The notes under the pieces were generated by a model. That model had not been told where the DNA came from. It searched no databases and saw nothing but the letters and a program-made list of their open reading frames with translations. Positions 16,633 through 25,495 of a DNA stretch of 64,000 bases are shown here, piece after piece. This DNA is from RGIG3102 sp964649845 (GTDB taxonomy: Bacteria; Bacillota; Clostridia; Oscillospirales; Ruminococcaceae), in NCBI GenBank assembly GCA_964649845.1, contig CAZYSS010000001.1, positions 1-64,000 on the forward strand, in the 5' to 3' direction. The first letter of the stretch is position 1; each line of letters opens with the position of its first letter. Made by a program: the position numbers and the translations under genes.

Positions 16633-18123
16633 ATGGAAAAGAAATATGTACTGGCTCTGGACCAGGGCACCACATCCTCCCGCGCCATCATTTTTGACAA
16701 AAACCAGAAAATAGTGGCTATGGCACAGAAAGAATTTACCCAGATTTACCCTAAGGAAGGCTGGGTTGAACACGATGCTGTGGAAATTTATTCCTCACAG
16801 TACGGTGTAATGATAGAAGCTATTGTAAAAAGCGGTATAGACCCTGCTGAAATTGCAGGCATAGGTATTACAAACCAGCGCGAAACTACAGTGCTGTGGG
16901 ACAAGGCAACAGGCCGCCCTGTGTACAATGCAATTGTATGGCAGTGCCGCAGAACAGCAGATATCTGCGATGACCTTGTTGCACGCGGGTTGGACAAATA
17001 TATAAAGGAAAGTACAGGTCTGGTGGTAGACGCATACTTCTCCGCCACAAAAATCAAATGGATTTTAGACAATGTTGAGGGTGTAAGAGAAAAGGCTGAA
17101 AAAGGCGAAATTCTGTTCGGCACAATTGACTCCTGGCTGGTGTACAAACTGACAAACGGCAAGGTGCACGTGACAGACTACACAAACGCATCCAGAACAA
17201 TGCTGTTCAATATTCACACACTGCAGTGGGATGAAAAACTGCTGAAAGAGCTGGATATTCCAGCATCTATGCTGCCACAGGTTATGCCGTCCAGCCATAT
17301 TTACGGCTATGCAGATATTCAGGGTGTGCAGATACCTATTTCCGGTATTGCAGGTGACCAGCAGGCCGCACTTTTTGGTCAGCGCTGTTTTGAAAAGGGT
17401 GATACAAAAAACACATACGGCACAGGTTGTTTCCTGTTGATGAACACAGGTACCACACCATATGAAAGCAACTCCGGTCTGGTAACCACAATTGCTGTAG
17501 GTATTGACGGCAGAGTGGAATACGCTCTGGAAGGCTCTGTATTTGTAGGCGGTGCTGTAATCCAGTGGCTGCGTGATGAAATGAGATTCCTGACAGAAAG
17601 CCGCGATGCAGAATACTATGCACAGAAAGTTTCTGACACAGGCGGCGTTTACCTGATTCCTGCATTTACAGGTCTGGGTGCACCGTACTGGGATATGTAC
17701 GCCCGCGGCACAATTGTAGGTATTACACGCGGTACAAAACGTGAACATATTATCCGTGCAGCGCAGGAAAGCATAGCATATCAGTCTATGGACCTGGTAA
17801 AAGCTATGGAAAAAGACACAGGCCTTACCCTGAACGTGCTGAACGTGGACGGCGGTGCAAGCCGTGATGCATTCCTGATGCAGTTCCAGGCTGATATTCT
17901 GGACAAACAGGTGGCAAGACCTGTAGTAAAAGAAACCACCGCTCTTGGTGCGGCATATCTGGCAGGTCTGGCAACCGGACTGTGGAACAGCCGCGAAGAG
18001 CTGAAAACAGGCAACTGGTGTGATACAACTTTTACACCTGATATGGACGGTGAAAGACGAGAAAAACTGGTGCGCGGCTGGCACAAAGCCGTGGGCCGTA
18101 GCCTTGACTGGGCAGAGCACTGA
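16633..18123 (+). CDS. glpK: glycerol kinase
   Basis: Phosphorylates glycerol to glycerol 3-phosphate in the cytosol. The protein is 496 aa, full FGGY-kinase length. Diagnostic stretches: VLALDQGTTSSRAIIFD, GWVEHDA, GITNQRETT, WQCRRTADIC, DSWLVYKL, GIAGDQQAALFGQ, GTGCFLLMNTG and VDGGASRDAFLMQFQ. AAGGAGC precedes the start. No glpF or glpD is adjacent; the Sel1-repeat gene begins 24 bases downstream and may share its transcript. Confidence 0.97.
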   Translation: MEKKYVLALDQGTTSSRAIIFDKNQKIVAMAQKEFTQIYPKEGWVEHDAVEIYSSQYGVMIEAIVKSGIDPAEIAGIGITNQRETTVLWDKATGRPVYNAIVWQCRRTADICDDLVARGLDKYIKESTGLVVDAYFSATKIKWILDNVEGVREKAEKGEILFGTIDSWLVYKLTNGKVHVTDYTNASRTMLFNIHTLQWDEKLLKELDIPASMLPQVMPSSHIYGYADIQGVQIPISGIAGDQQAALFGQRCFEKGDTKNTYGTGCFLLMNTGTTPYESNSGLVTTIAVGIDGRVEYALEGSVFVGGAVIQWLRDEMRFLTESRDAEYYAQKVSDTGGVYLIPAFTGLGAPYWDMYARGTIVGITRGTKREHIIRAAQESIAYQSMDLVKAMEKDTGLTLNVLNVDGGASRDAFLMQFQADILDKQVARPVVKETTALGAAYLAGLATGLWNSREELKTGNWCDTTFTPDMDGERREKLVRGWHKAVGRSLDWAEH

Positions 18124-18147
18124 TTATAAATCAATACCGAGGTATTT

Positions 18148-20727
18148 ATGGCTGATATAAACAAAAAAGCTAATCTTATAGACGGCAAAGACAGCGAATG
18201 GTGGTATAACCATGGTGTGAAATACTATGAGGCCAAAGATTATGTCCCTGCACTGAAAGCACTGGAAAATGCTGCTGTGCTGGGAGATGCCACCGCAATG
18301 TTTCTCTGCCACAGTATGTACAGGGATGGTCTGGGTACTGCCGTTGACATTGACAAAGCAATAGCCTGGTGTACAAAATCTGCTGAAAACAACCTGCATT
18401 TTGCACAGAAAGCCCTGGGCGATTATTATATGAAAGGCTTATGCCTGCCGATGGATATTGACAAAGGTGTGGAATGGATGGATAAAGCCGCTGACAACGG
18501 AAACGAAGATGCCTGTATGTTTCTTGGCTTTCTGTATGAAAACGCAACAGCCGTTACAGCCGGACAGGATATAGAAAAATCACTTAAATATTATGAAAAG
18601 GCTGCGCGTCTGGGCAACGATGCCGCCATGATGAAATGTTTCTATTTTTATGCCTCCAATGACTATGGTTTATTAAGATACGACGACGCTTACTACTGGC
18701 TGAGTGAGGCTATGAAAAAAGACAATCCCGAGGCACATTACCATTATGCAACTCTCATATCACATCAGAGTTCTATGGACACAGAAGAAAAGCTCAGAAT
18801 ACGGCTTGAACATCTGCAGCACTCTGCCCAGCGTGGTTACCACCAGGCAATGTTTACGCTTGCACAGATTGCTGAAGACGAAAATAATGTTCAGGCTACA
18901 ATAAGCTGGTACCATATGGCAGCCGAACACGGCAACATAAAGGCGCTGGATTATCTGGTGAATATGTATGAAAACGGCGGTCTGCTGCCGGCAGACAGAC
19001 AGCAGGCTATGGCACTGCTGGAAAAAGTCGCAACTTCGACCAGTGGATATACAGTATTGGATAAAAATTACAATTCATACAAAGGCTATGCAATGCGCCT
19101 GCTTTCTGAAAGATATGCCGCAATGGGCGATAACGATAAAAAGCTGTACTGGTTAAAAAATGCGGCAGAAAACAGTGACCTGACGGCAATAAAATCAATG
19201 GCCAGCATATCCTATGCTGCAAAGGATTATAAAGCGGCGTACAACTACTATTTAAAAGGGTCATTCCTTGGCGACCGGACATCAACGTACAATGCAGGTG
19301 TTATGAATCATAATGGCACCGGCTGCCGGAAAGACCTGAAAGAAGCTTTATTTTTCTACTTTAAAGCTGCCAAAGCCGGCCATGCGGGTGCACAGTACAG
19401 GCTGGCGGATATGCTTTACCACGGCACAGGCTGCGATGTGGATATGCCGAACGCTCTGTACTGGTACGAAAAAGCGGCAGAAAACGAAAAAGCAGAGGCA
19501 TATGAATGGGTGGGCTATATGTACCGCAACGGCAAAGGCTGTGAGGTAAATATGCCAAAAGCATTTTACTGGTACAGAATGGCTGCCCAGAACGGCAGTG
19601 CAGCAGCGCGGTATTTCACAGGAGATATGTATTACTACGGCAAAGGCTGTGAAGCCGATATGAAAAACGCGTTTTACTGGTTTGAAAAAGCCGCCGAAAA
19701 AGAGTATGTCAACGCCTATGAATGGATGGGCTTTATGTACAAAAACGGCAAGGGCTGCAAAAAGGACGAGAAAAAGGCATTCAGCTGGTATACCAAAGCC
19801 GCTGAAAGCGGAAAGGCATTTTCCCAGTACCATCTTGCCACAATGCTGCGCAACGGCACAGGCTGTGAAAAAGACCTGACAAAGGCTGTATACTGGTACG
19901 AAAAAGCTGCTGAAAATGGCAATGCCGATGCACAGGCTTTTCTTGGCGATGTATATTACCATGGCAAAGACTGTGCAGCTGATATGAAGAAGTCATTTTA
20001 CTGGTTTGAAAAAGCCGCAGAAAACGGCAATGCAACCGGCTATGAATGGCTTGGCTTTATGTATGAGAACGGCTATGGATGCACCAAAGATGAGCTGATG
20101 GCATATGGCTGGTATAAAAAAGCTGCAGAAAAAGGCAAAACATATTCCCAGCAGAGGCTTGATACCATGAGCCATATCAAAGCCGACTATGAAAAACAGC
20201 TGAAAAAGGAGTCCCAGGAAGATATTGACAAAAAAGCGAATGATTTGTTGTGTGCTCTTGCCATGGAGTATTATCAAGACAAAAGCGACCCTGCTAATAT
20301 AGAAACGGCATTCCACTTGTTTGAACAAACTGCTGAAAAAGATATAGCGGTTTCACAGTTTATGCTTGGCTCTATGCTGTATACCGGTACAGGCTGTGAA
20401 AAAAACCTGGCCAAATCCTTTTACTGGTACAAAAAGTCTGCTGAAAACGGAATAACCGAATCCTATGAATGGACAGCCTATATGTACTATACCGGCACAG
20501 GCTGTGAAAAAGATTACCGGAAAGCATACTACTGGTATGAAAAAGATGCACAGCGGGGCAAAGCAAAATCCCAGTATTTCTGCGGTGTGCTATGCAAAAA
20601 CGGCACAGGCACAGAAAAAAATCTTGTGGAGGCAAAACGCTGGGCACGTATGGCGGCAGCCAACACCACAGCCGATGCAGAACTGAAAGAAAAAATCCGC
20701 AAGCTGTGCAAGGAACTGGGCATCTGA
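18148..20727 (+). CDS. Sel1-like repeat (TPR-type) protein
   Basis: Cytosolic alpha-solenoid protein of 859 aa built almost entirely of Sel1-like repeats of 36-38 residues. Each repeat ends in forms such as GTGCEKD, GKGCEVN or GTGCDVD and then has an A.YWYEKAAENG helix. No signal peptide or membrane helix is seen. Such proteins act as adaptors for protein complexes; the partner here is unknown. In the C-terminal half the repeats alternate between two subtypes (EAYEWxGxMY and xxQYxLxxML), which suggests duplication in two-repeat units. Position right behind glpK suggests co-transcription. Confidence 0.9.
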   Translation: MADINKKANLIDGKDSEWWYNHGVKYYEAKDYVPALKALENAAVLGDATAMFLCHSMYRDGLGTAVDIDKAIAWCTKSAENNLHFAQKALGDYYMKGLCLPMDIDKGVEWMDKAADNGNEDACMFLGFLYENATAVTAGQDIEKSLKYYEKAARLGNDAAMMKCFYFYASNDYGLLRYDDAYYWLSEAMKKDNPEAHYHYATLISHQSSMDTEEKLRIRLEHLQHSAQRGYHQAMFTLAQIAEDENNVQATISWYHMAAEHGNIKALDYLVNMYENGGLLPADRQQAMALLEKVATSTSGYTVLDKNYNSYKGYAMRLLSERYAAMGDNDKKLYWLKNAAENSDLTAIKSMASISYAAKDYKAAYNYYLKGSFLGDRTSTYNAGVMNHNGTGCRKDLKEALFFYFKAAKAGHAGAQYRLADMLYHGTGCDVDMPNALYWYEKAAENEKAEAYEWVGYMYRNGKGCEVNMPKAFYWYRMAAQNGSAAARYFTGDMYYYGKGCEADMKNAFYWFEKAAEKEYVNAYEWMGFMYKNGKGCKKDEKKAFSWYTKAAESGKAFSQYHLATMLRNGTGCEKDLTKAVYWYEKAAENGNADAQAFLGDVYYHGKDCAADMKKSFYWFEKAAENGNATGYEWLGFMYENGYGCTKDELMAYGWYKKAAEKGKTYSQQRLDTMSHIKADYEKQLKKESQEDIDKKANDLLCALAMEYYQDKSDPANIETAFHLFEQTAEKDIAVSQFMLGSMLYTGTGCEKNLAKSFYWYKKSAENGITESYEWTAYMYYTGTGCEKDYRKAYYWYEKDAQRGKAKSQYFCGVLCKNGTGTEKNLVEAKRWARMAAANTTADAELKEKIRKLCKELGI

Positions 20728-20761
20728 CAGAAAAAAATATAAGCAAATAAATAAAAAAAAC

Positions 20762-20802
20762 AAAATGTCATTCTGAAAATTTCTGTTTCAGAATGACATT
20801 TT
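20762..20802. repeat. TGTCATTC inverted-repeat element, copy A (also terminator)
   Basis: AAAATGTCATTCTGAAA (20762-20778) pairs perfectly with its complement at 20786-20802, leaving a 7-base loop. Located between convergent genes, it should terminate both. Related elements lie at 25416 and 39764. Confidence 0.85.
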
Positions 20803-20834
20803 TATTTGATTTACATATTGATGCCCTGCAGTTT

Positions 20835-21557
20835 TTACTGCTTTATAAACTGCACAATTGCATCCACAGTCTGTGAAAGCTGCTGTTCCGCTGTAATCGC
20901 AGCAGCTCCATCACCCTGTTGTGAGCCGTAGCTGCCAAACTGGGCGTGATTGCCACCGTCAATTACAATTTCCTGCATTGTATAAGGAAGATTGATTTTG
21001 TATTTATTATATTTTTCCATATTCAGCACAGTGTCGTTGCTGCCGTAAACAGACAGTACTGACAACCCACTGTCAGTCAGGTCCGCAGTGGAGTATGCTG
21101 CCAGCAGTATAAGACCGATATAATCATCACTGTTTTCTGCCACATAGCCGGCTGCCATAGAACCACCAAGAGAGTGGCCACCGATATACCAGTTTTCTAC
21201 CTGTGAAAACTTTTCCTGTATTTCTTCTGCCGCATCCATATCCAGAACCGCCAGATTATACGGCATCTGCGCAATAACGCACAGTACTCCATTTTCAGCA
21301 AGCTGTTTCATCAATGGGGCATAAGCGGTGTACTCCACCTTGCCACCGGGATAAAATATAAAACCGGCAATAGTGGTCTGTGGCTGAAACACCACAGTAT
21401 CATCCTGTGAATATATGTTTATTGTATCTGTTGCTTCCAGAGCCTGCTGTGCTGTTTCGTCTGCCCTGTAATAATCCATGGCATATATATTCAGCGCACC
21501 AAAACATATTGCAACCAGCACTGCAATTGATATAAAAGTTCTTTTCAGTATTTTCAC
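20835..21557 (-). CDS. membrane-anchored alpha/beta hydrolase
   Basis: Alpha/beta-hydrolase-fold protein of 240 aa. Residues about 7-27 form a signal or anchor helix, so the enzyme probably sits outside the membrane. The nucleophile elbow is GGHSLGGSMAAG, the acid is probably in VYGSNDTVLN, and the histidine in DGGNHAQFGSYG. This arrangement resembles the dienelactone-hydrolase/Abhydrolase_5 type with unknown substrate. The start codon is GTG, with AGGTGA just before it. It follows the ABC ATPase by 8 bases and appears to be the last gene of the ABC operon, so it may process the transported compound. Confidence 0.8.
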   Translation of the reverse strand: MKILKRTFISIAVLVAICFGALNIYAMDYYRADETAQQALEATDTINIYSQDDTVVFQPQTTIAGFIFYPGGKVEYTAYAPLMKQLAENGVLCVIAQMPYNLAVLDMDAAEEIQEKFSQVENWYIGGHSLGGSMAAGYVAENSDDYIGLILLAAYSTADLTDSGLSVLSVYGSNDTVLNMEKYNKYKINLPYTMQEIVIDGGNHAQFGSYGSQQGDGAAAITAEQQLSQTVDAIVQFIKQ

Positions 21558-21565
21558 TTTGTCAC

Positions 21566-22138
21566 CTACAGGTTTATTATTTCTGCCCCCAGTGCTGGGG
21601 CATCTTCATCGTTATGGGTAATCACCATCAGCAGGCGTCCTGCCAGCAACCGCTTTACCTGCTGTATTACCTGCAGACGGGTATCATCATCCAGCCCTTT
21701 GAAAGGCTCATCCATAAGCACAACATCACTGTCACTTACCAGTGCACGCAGTATTGCCACACGGCGTTTCTGCCCGCCGGACAACTGTGATACAGGGCGG
21801 CGGATTTCGTCCTGTGCCAAACCCATTTTCAGCAGCAATTCTTCCAGTTCCGCTTTATCAGGCTTATCCAGCACAATAGCCAGGTTCATCAGGGCAGACA
21901 GTTCTTCGCACAGGCGGTCCTCCTGAAAAACTGCAGAAAAATTCTTGTTTTCAATCCCGATAATTTCACCATTATCCCGCTTTATAAGCCCCAACAGAAT
22001 GTTGAACAAAGTGGTTTTGCCACGGCCCGATGGCCCCATAAGGCATACAGGCCGGTCTGCAGTCAAAGTGATACTGATATTGTCCAGCACCAGAGTATCA
22101 CCGTAGCTTTTGGAGAGATTTCTGATTTCTATTTTCAT
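21566..22138 (-). CDS. ABC transporter ATP-binding protein (NitT/TauT type)
   Basis: ATPase subunit of 190 aa, about 50 residues shorter than the usual NitT/TauT ATPase; it ends soon after the H-loop. Walker A is GPSGRGKTT (Arg where Ser is common), the Q-loop AVFQED, the signature LSGGQKRRVA, Walker B VVLMDEP, D-loop GLDD and H-loop ITHND are all present, so it should be active. AGGAGG precedes the start. It lies 11 bases after the permease gene. Confidence 0.9.
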   Translation of the reverse strand: MKIEIRNLSKSYGDTLVLDNISITLTADRPVCLMGPSGRGKTTLFNILLGLIKRDNGEIIGIENKNFSAVFQEDRLCEELSALMNLAIVLDKPDKAELEELLLKMGLAQDEIRRPVSQLSGGQKRRVAILRALVSDSDVVLMDEPFKGLDDDTRLQVIQQVKRLLAGRLLMVITHNDEDAPALGAEIINL

Positions 22139-22149
22139 AATATGCCCTC

Positions 22150-22908
22150 CTACAGGAAACCGTCAGTGATTCTGGCGGTGATTTTATCCAGCAGCCACAG
22201 GAAACCTTTTTCCACTATAAAGCTGATAAACACGATTACCACAGTCCAGGCAAACATTTCGGCTGTGTCCATATACAGTTTGGTTTCATACAGCCGGTTG
22301 CCCATAGAGCCGTTTGGCATGCCGATCACTTCGGCCGCTATGCCACTTTTCCAGCACAGCCCCAGAGATGTGGTACAGGCAGCTGTAAAATACGGCAGCA
22401 CCTGTGGCAGATAGATATATTTTATCTTTTTCATATTGGTCAGGCGGAAAACCGCTGCCATTTCCAGCAGGGATTTGTCCACCCGTGTAAAGCCTGCCAG
22501 CATATTGTTGTACACAATAGGCAGCACCATCAGAAATGAAATGCTGATGGAAAGGTTACCGCCTGTAACCCACAGCAACAGAAGAATTATAAAGGATGCC
22601 ACAGGCACAGCTTTGATAACACTGAACAGCGGAGCAAACAGCAGTCTGACCCATTCAAACGCCGCAGACAGAGCCGCCAGCACTACACCTGTGATTACAG
22701 CCAGCATAAACCCCAGCAAAATGCGTGTAAGTGAAAACCTGATTGCATGCCAAAACGCTGATTGCCCGCAAAGGGTAATCAGCGCTTTAATTGTAGCAAT
22801 CGGGGATGCCAGCAGTACCTCTTTGCCTATGTACATAGCCATAAGCTGCCATACTGCCACCCAGAACAATACACCTGTTAACTTTTTCAGTGTGTTATTA
22901 ACCAACAT
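22150..22908 (-). CDS. ABC transporter permease (NitT/TauT type)
   Basis: Inner-membrane permease of 252 aa with about six membrane helices. The EAA-loop region (LLEMAAVFRLTNMKKIKYIYLP) contacts the ATPase and is followed by LGLCWKSGIAAEVIG, typical of the nitrate/sulfonate/pyrimidine-precursor group. The start at 22908 overlaps the end of the binding-protein gene by 11 bases; a longer frame reaches 22941 but adds no family-like sequence. Translation is probably coupled. Confidence 0.9.
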   Translation of the reverse strand: MLVNNTLKKLTGVLFWVAVWQLMAMYIGKEVLLASPIATIKALITLCGQSAFWHAIRFSLTRILLGFMLAVITGVVLAALSAAFEWVRLLFAPLFSVIKAVPVASFIILLLLWVTGGNLSISISFLMVLPIVYNNMLAGFTRVDKSLLEMAAVFRLTNMKKIKYIYLPQVLPYFTAACTTSLGLCWKSGIAAEVIGMPNGSMGNRLYETKLYMDTAEMFAWTVVIVFISFIVEKGFLWLLDKITARITDGFL

Positions 22909-23905
22909 AGTAGAATCCGTCGTCTGGCATTGCGCCACCAACAGATGCAGGGTTTTGTGCGTAAAGAACTGAACAGTAGTTATTTACCAGAGCTTTCATT
23001 TCTTCACCTGTCACACAAGTGATGTTGCACTGTGGGATAGCTTTTTTAGCCAGAGGCTCTTTTGCAACGATGCCGTATTCTGCAACCCATGCAGCAGCTT
23101 CGTCAACGTTTGATGTTACATATTCTGTAGATGCTGCATAGTCTGCAACAAATACATCAAATGCTTCTTTGTTTTCTTCGATAAATGATTTTCTTGCAAC
23201 CAGAACACCTGTGATAAGTTTCTGGTCAGAGATTTTACCCCATTCTTCTGTCATATCAAGGGCGACTGTTACATTTTCATTCTGTGCCTGTACAGCTGTT
23301 ACATATGGCTGTGGCAGCATAGCTACCATATCGCCTTCTGCAGATGCCAGCAGTGCGCCAACTTCTGTAGCTTCGCTCTTGAATTCGATGGTTACATCAT
23401 TGTCAGGGTCAATGCCGTTTTCAGACAGGATGTGGCGCAGTGTGTATTCAGGTGTTGTGCCTTTGCCTGTTGTGTAGATTGTTTTACCTTTCAGATCAGC
23501 GATGGACTGTACGCTGTCACCAATCTGTACCATGTACAGAACGCCCAGTGTGTTTACTGCAACAACCTGTACTTCACCTTCTGTTTTTGCATAAAGTGTA
23601 GCTGCCACATTTGCAGGAACAGCTGCAACATCCAGCTCGCTCTGGATAAGCAGAGGATTGATTTCCTGTGCTGTGCCGTACATTGTAACATTGTAAACAT
23701 TGCCTTCATATGTTTCGTCAGCATTGTTTGCTTCAGCGTCTTTCATCAGTTTTGTCATACCCATTGTTGTAGGGCCTTTCATACCTGCAATGCGGAATGT
23801 AGCTGTGGCAGGTGGTGTGATTTCACTGTTTGCTTCTGTGGAACATGCTGTAAAAACAGACAGACACATTACCATAGCAAGAACTAAACTTAAAACTTTT
23901 TTCAT
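22898..23905 (-). CDS. ABC transporter substrate-binding lipoprotein (NMT1-like)
   Basis: Solute-binding protein of 335 aa that captures ligand outside the cell. A lipoprotein signal ends at FTAC (C21). The mature part begins with FRIAGMKGPTTMGM and has VAAVPANVAATLY, LGVLYMVQ and DLKGKTIYTTGKGTTPEY, features of the SsuA/ThiY/NMT1 fold. Ligand identity is open: thiamine precursors, sulfonates and nitrate are all transported by this group. No TPP riboswitch precedes it. It is first in the operon with permease, ATPase and hydrolase. Confidence 0.9.
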   Translation of the reverse strand: MKKVLSLVLAMVMCLSVFTACSTEANSEITPPATATFRIAGMKGPTTMGMTKLMKDAEANNADETYEGNVYNVTMYGTAQEINPLLIQSELDVAAVPANVAATLYAKTEGEVQVVAVNTLGVLYMVQIGDSVQSIADLKGKTIYTTGKGTTPEYTLRHILSENGIDPDNDVTIEFKSEATEVGALLASAEGDMVAMLPQPYVTAVQAQNENVTVALDMTEEWGKISDQKLITGVLVARKSFIEENKEAFDVFVADYAASTEYVTSNVDEAAAWVAEYGIVAKEPLAKKAIPQCNITCVTGEEMKALVNNYCSVLYAQNPASVGGAMPDDGFYYVG

Positions 23906-24200
23906 AGTCTGTATACCTTTCTGTATGCGCTCTCCGGCGCGGGATTTGCTATATTATGTTAACATAAATTATATATTATTTCTGTTGCCATGGCAACAAA
24001 AACAATACTTTGTTTAATTTTAAACAGGCTTATGTGACTAAATTACAATTCTCATTTATAAATATTAAGAATAGCTTAAAATAATATTAAAAACATATGA
24101 TTTCACACATTTTTCTCTTGTTTTACACATTTTCATTTTAATATTTTCACAACCTGCAATTAATATATGTATTATTATACAGTCTGAAAGGAGCCGGAAT

Positions 24201-24908
24201 ATGAAAATACCGGAATATCGGCAATATTACCGTGAGCTGCGTCTTGACAATATAACAAGTGAAAAATACCGCCACATACTGTTGCTGGCATACTGGCCAG
24301 TGTTTGGTTTTCTGTTCTGGTTTGCAGAACGGGTTTATCCTGTAAAACAATATATCGTGGTGTACAGTTGGGTGGACAGCCTTATTCCCTTTTGCGAACT
24401 GTTTGTATTTCCTTATGTACTGTGGTATTTTTATCTTATAGGTATACACGTATATACATTTTTCAATGATGTAGGTGCTTTCAGAAAACTGATGAAATAT
24501 ATTATTTTCACTTATTCGGTAACGTTGATTATATATTTTATATTTCCGACCTGTCAGATGCTGCGCCCGGTAGCCTTTGAAAGGGATAATATACTGACAC
24601 AGTTTATGTCTGCTTTCTATGCATTTGACACAAATACCAATGTATGCCCGTCACTGCACGTGATAGGTTCAATGGCAGTAATGCATACAGCCTGGAACAC
24701 AAAGGGTCTGGACAGCAGAAAAAGCAAAACAATATTTGCAATAACCACCTTTTTAATCAGCATATCCACAGTGTTTCTGAAACAGCATTCGGTTATTGAT
24801 GTGCTGGTTGCTTTACCTATATGTATAATTGCTTACCAACTGTGTTTTGCACAGAATAAACACAGGACAACCAACCTGACAAAGAAAATAAAAGAAAAAT
24901 TTGCATAG
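24201..24908 (+). CDS. PAP2-superfamily membrane phosphatase-like protein
   Basis: Integral membrane protein of 235 aa with about six hydrophobic helices. The late motifs CPSLHVIGSMAV and FLKQHSVIDVLVALP match the second and third phosphatase motifs (the two catalytic histidines) of the PAP2 group that includes inositol-phosphorylceramide synthase-like proteins. A role in dephosphorylating or transferring lipid phosphates is inferred. AAAGGAG precedes the ATG. It appears to be a single-gene unit. Confidence 0.85.
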   Translation: MKIPEYRQYYRELRLDNITSEKYRHILLLAYWPVFGFLFWFAERVYPVKQYIVVYSWVDSLIPFCELFVFPYVLWYFYLIGIHVYTFFNDVGAFRKLMKYIIFTYSVTLIIYFIFPTCQMLRPVAFERDNILTQFMSAFYAFDTNTNVCPSLHVIGSMAVMHTAWNTKGLDSRKSKTIFAITTFLISISTVFLKQHSVIDVLVALPICIIAYQLCFAQNKHRTTNLTKKIKEKFA

Positions 24909-25040
24909 CGATGCGGCAGAGCTGTGGCAAAGCAGGGCTGTTTTGTTATTTGCAATCCGCACCACATTACATTATAATTAATAATTATATCAATTTTAAT
25001 ATGGCCTGCCGCTGATGGGTGCTGATAAAGGAGACAAATT

Positions 25041-25400
25041 ATGAGTGATTTTAAATTCTGGGATAAATATATGAGCCTTGAGGAAGAAGAATTGAAGCTG
25101 TTTAACTTTGTGCTGCAGTTTGACTTTGGCGACGGTAACAGGGAATATTCCTGTGAAGAACTGAAGGGTATGTCAGTAGAATTGAATGATATACTGGCCG
25201 CACTGAAATTTATTATCTGCGGCTATAACGACGGGATGGACACCTATCTGGCTTTTCTTGATATTGACCCTGAAGGCGGTGTGGGTTACACATTCCTGAA
25301 GGATGAATCTGAAATTCCTGTGGAGTTTGAGGACGCGGAAATTGTCGCTGCAAACATCTATGCTATTGCCAGTGATGCAATTATGGTAAATTTTGAATAA
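25041..25400 (+). CDS. uncharacterised small acidic protein
   Basis: A 119-aa cytosolic protein, rich in Asp and Glu, with no signal or membrane segment. I do not recognise a family. Notable stretches are NFVLQFDFGDGNREYSCEEL and YLAFLDIDPEGGVGY. A strong AAAGGAGA ribosome site and consistent codon use support a real gene. It stands alone between the PAP2 gene and a convergent peptidase-like gene, and an inverted-repeat element follows its stop. Confidence 0.7.
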   Translation: MSDFKFWDKYMSLEEEELKLFNFVLQFDFGDGNREYSCEELKGMSVELNDILAALKFIICGYNDGMDTYLAFLDIDPEGGVGYTFLKDESEIPVEFEDAEIVAANIYAIASDAIMVNFE

Positions 25401-25415
25401 TTATATAAGTAAGAG

Positions 25416-25469
25416 AATGTCATTCTGAGGCTGGAAGCTGACGCGCACTGTTTTGCCCAGAATGACATT
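25416..25469. repeat. TGTCATTC inverted-repeat element, copy B
   Basis: AATGTCATTCTG (25416-25427) and CAGAATGACATT (25458-25469) form a 12-bp perfect inverted repeat with a 30-base loop, between convergent genes. Confidence 0.75.
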
Positions 25470-25495
25470 TTGCTTTTTATTGAATTGTTATTTTG

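Noticed and set aside
17065..18120. Minus-strand 351-aa frame opposite glpK
   Set aside because: Shadow of glpK codon use; Cys/His-rich composition and no start signal.
19380..20720. CRISPR-like regular repeats
   Set aside because: The periodicity is protein-coding (Sel1 repeats), in frame, without unique spacers.
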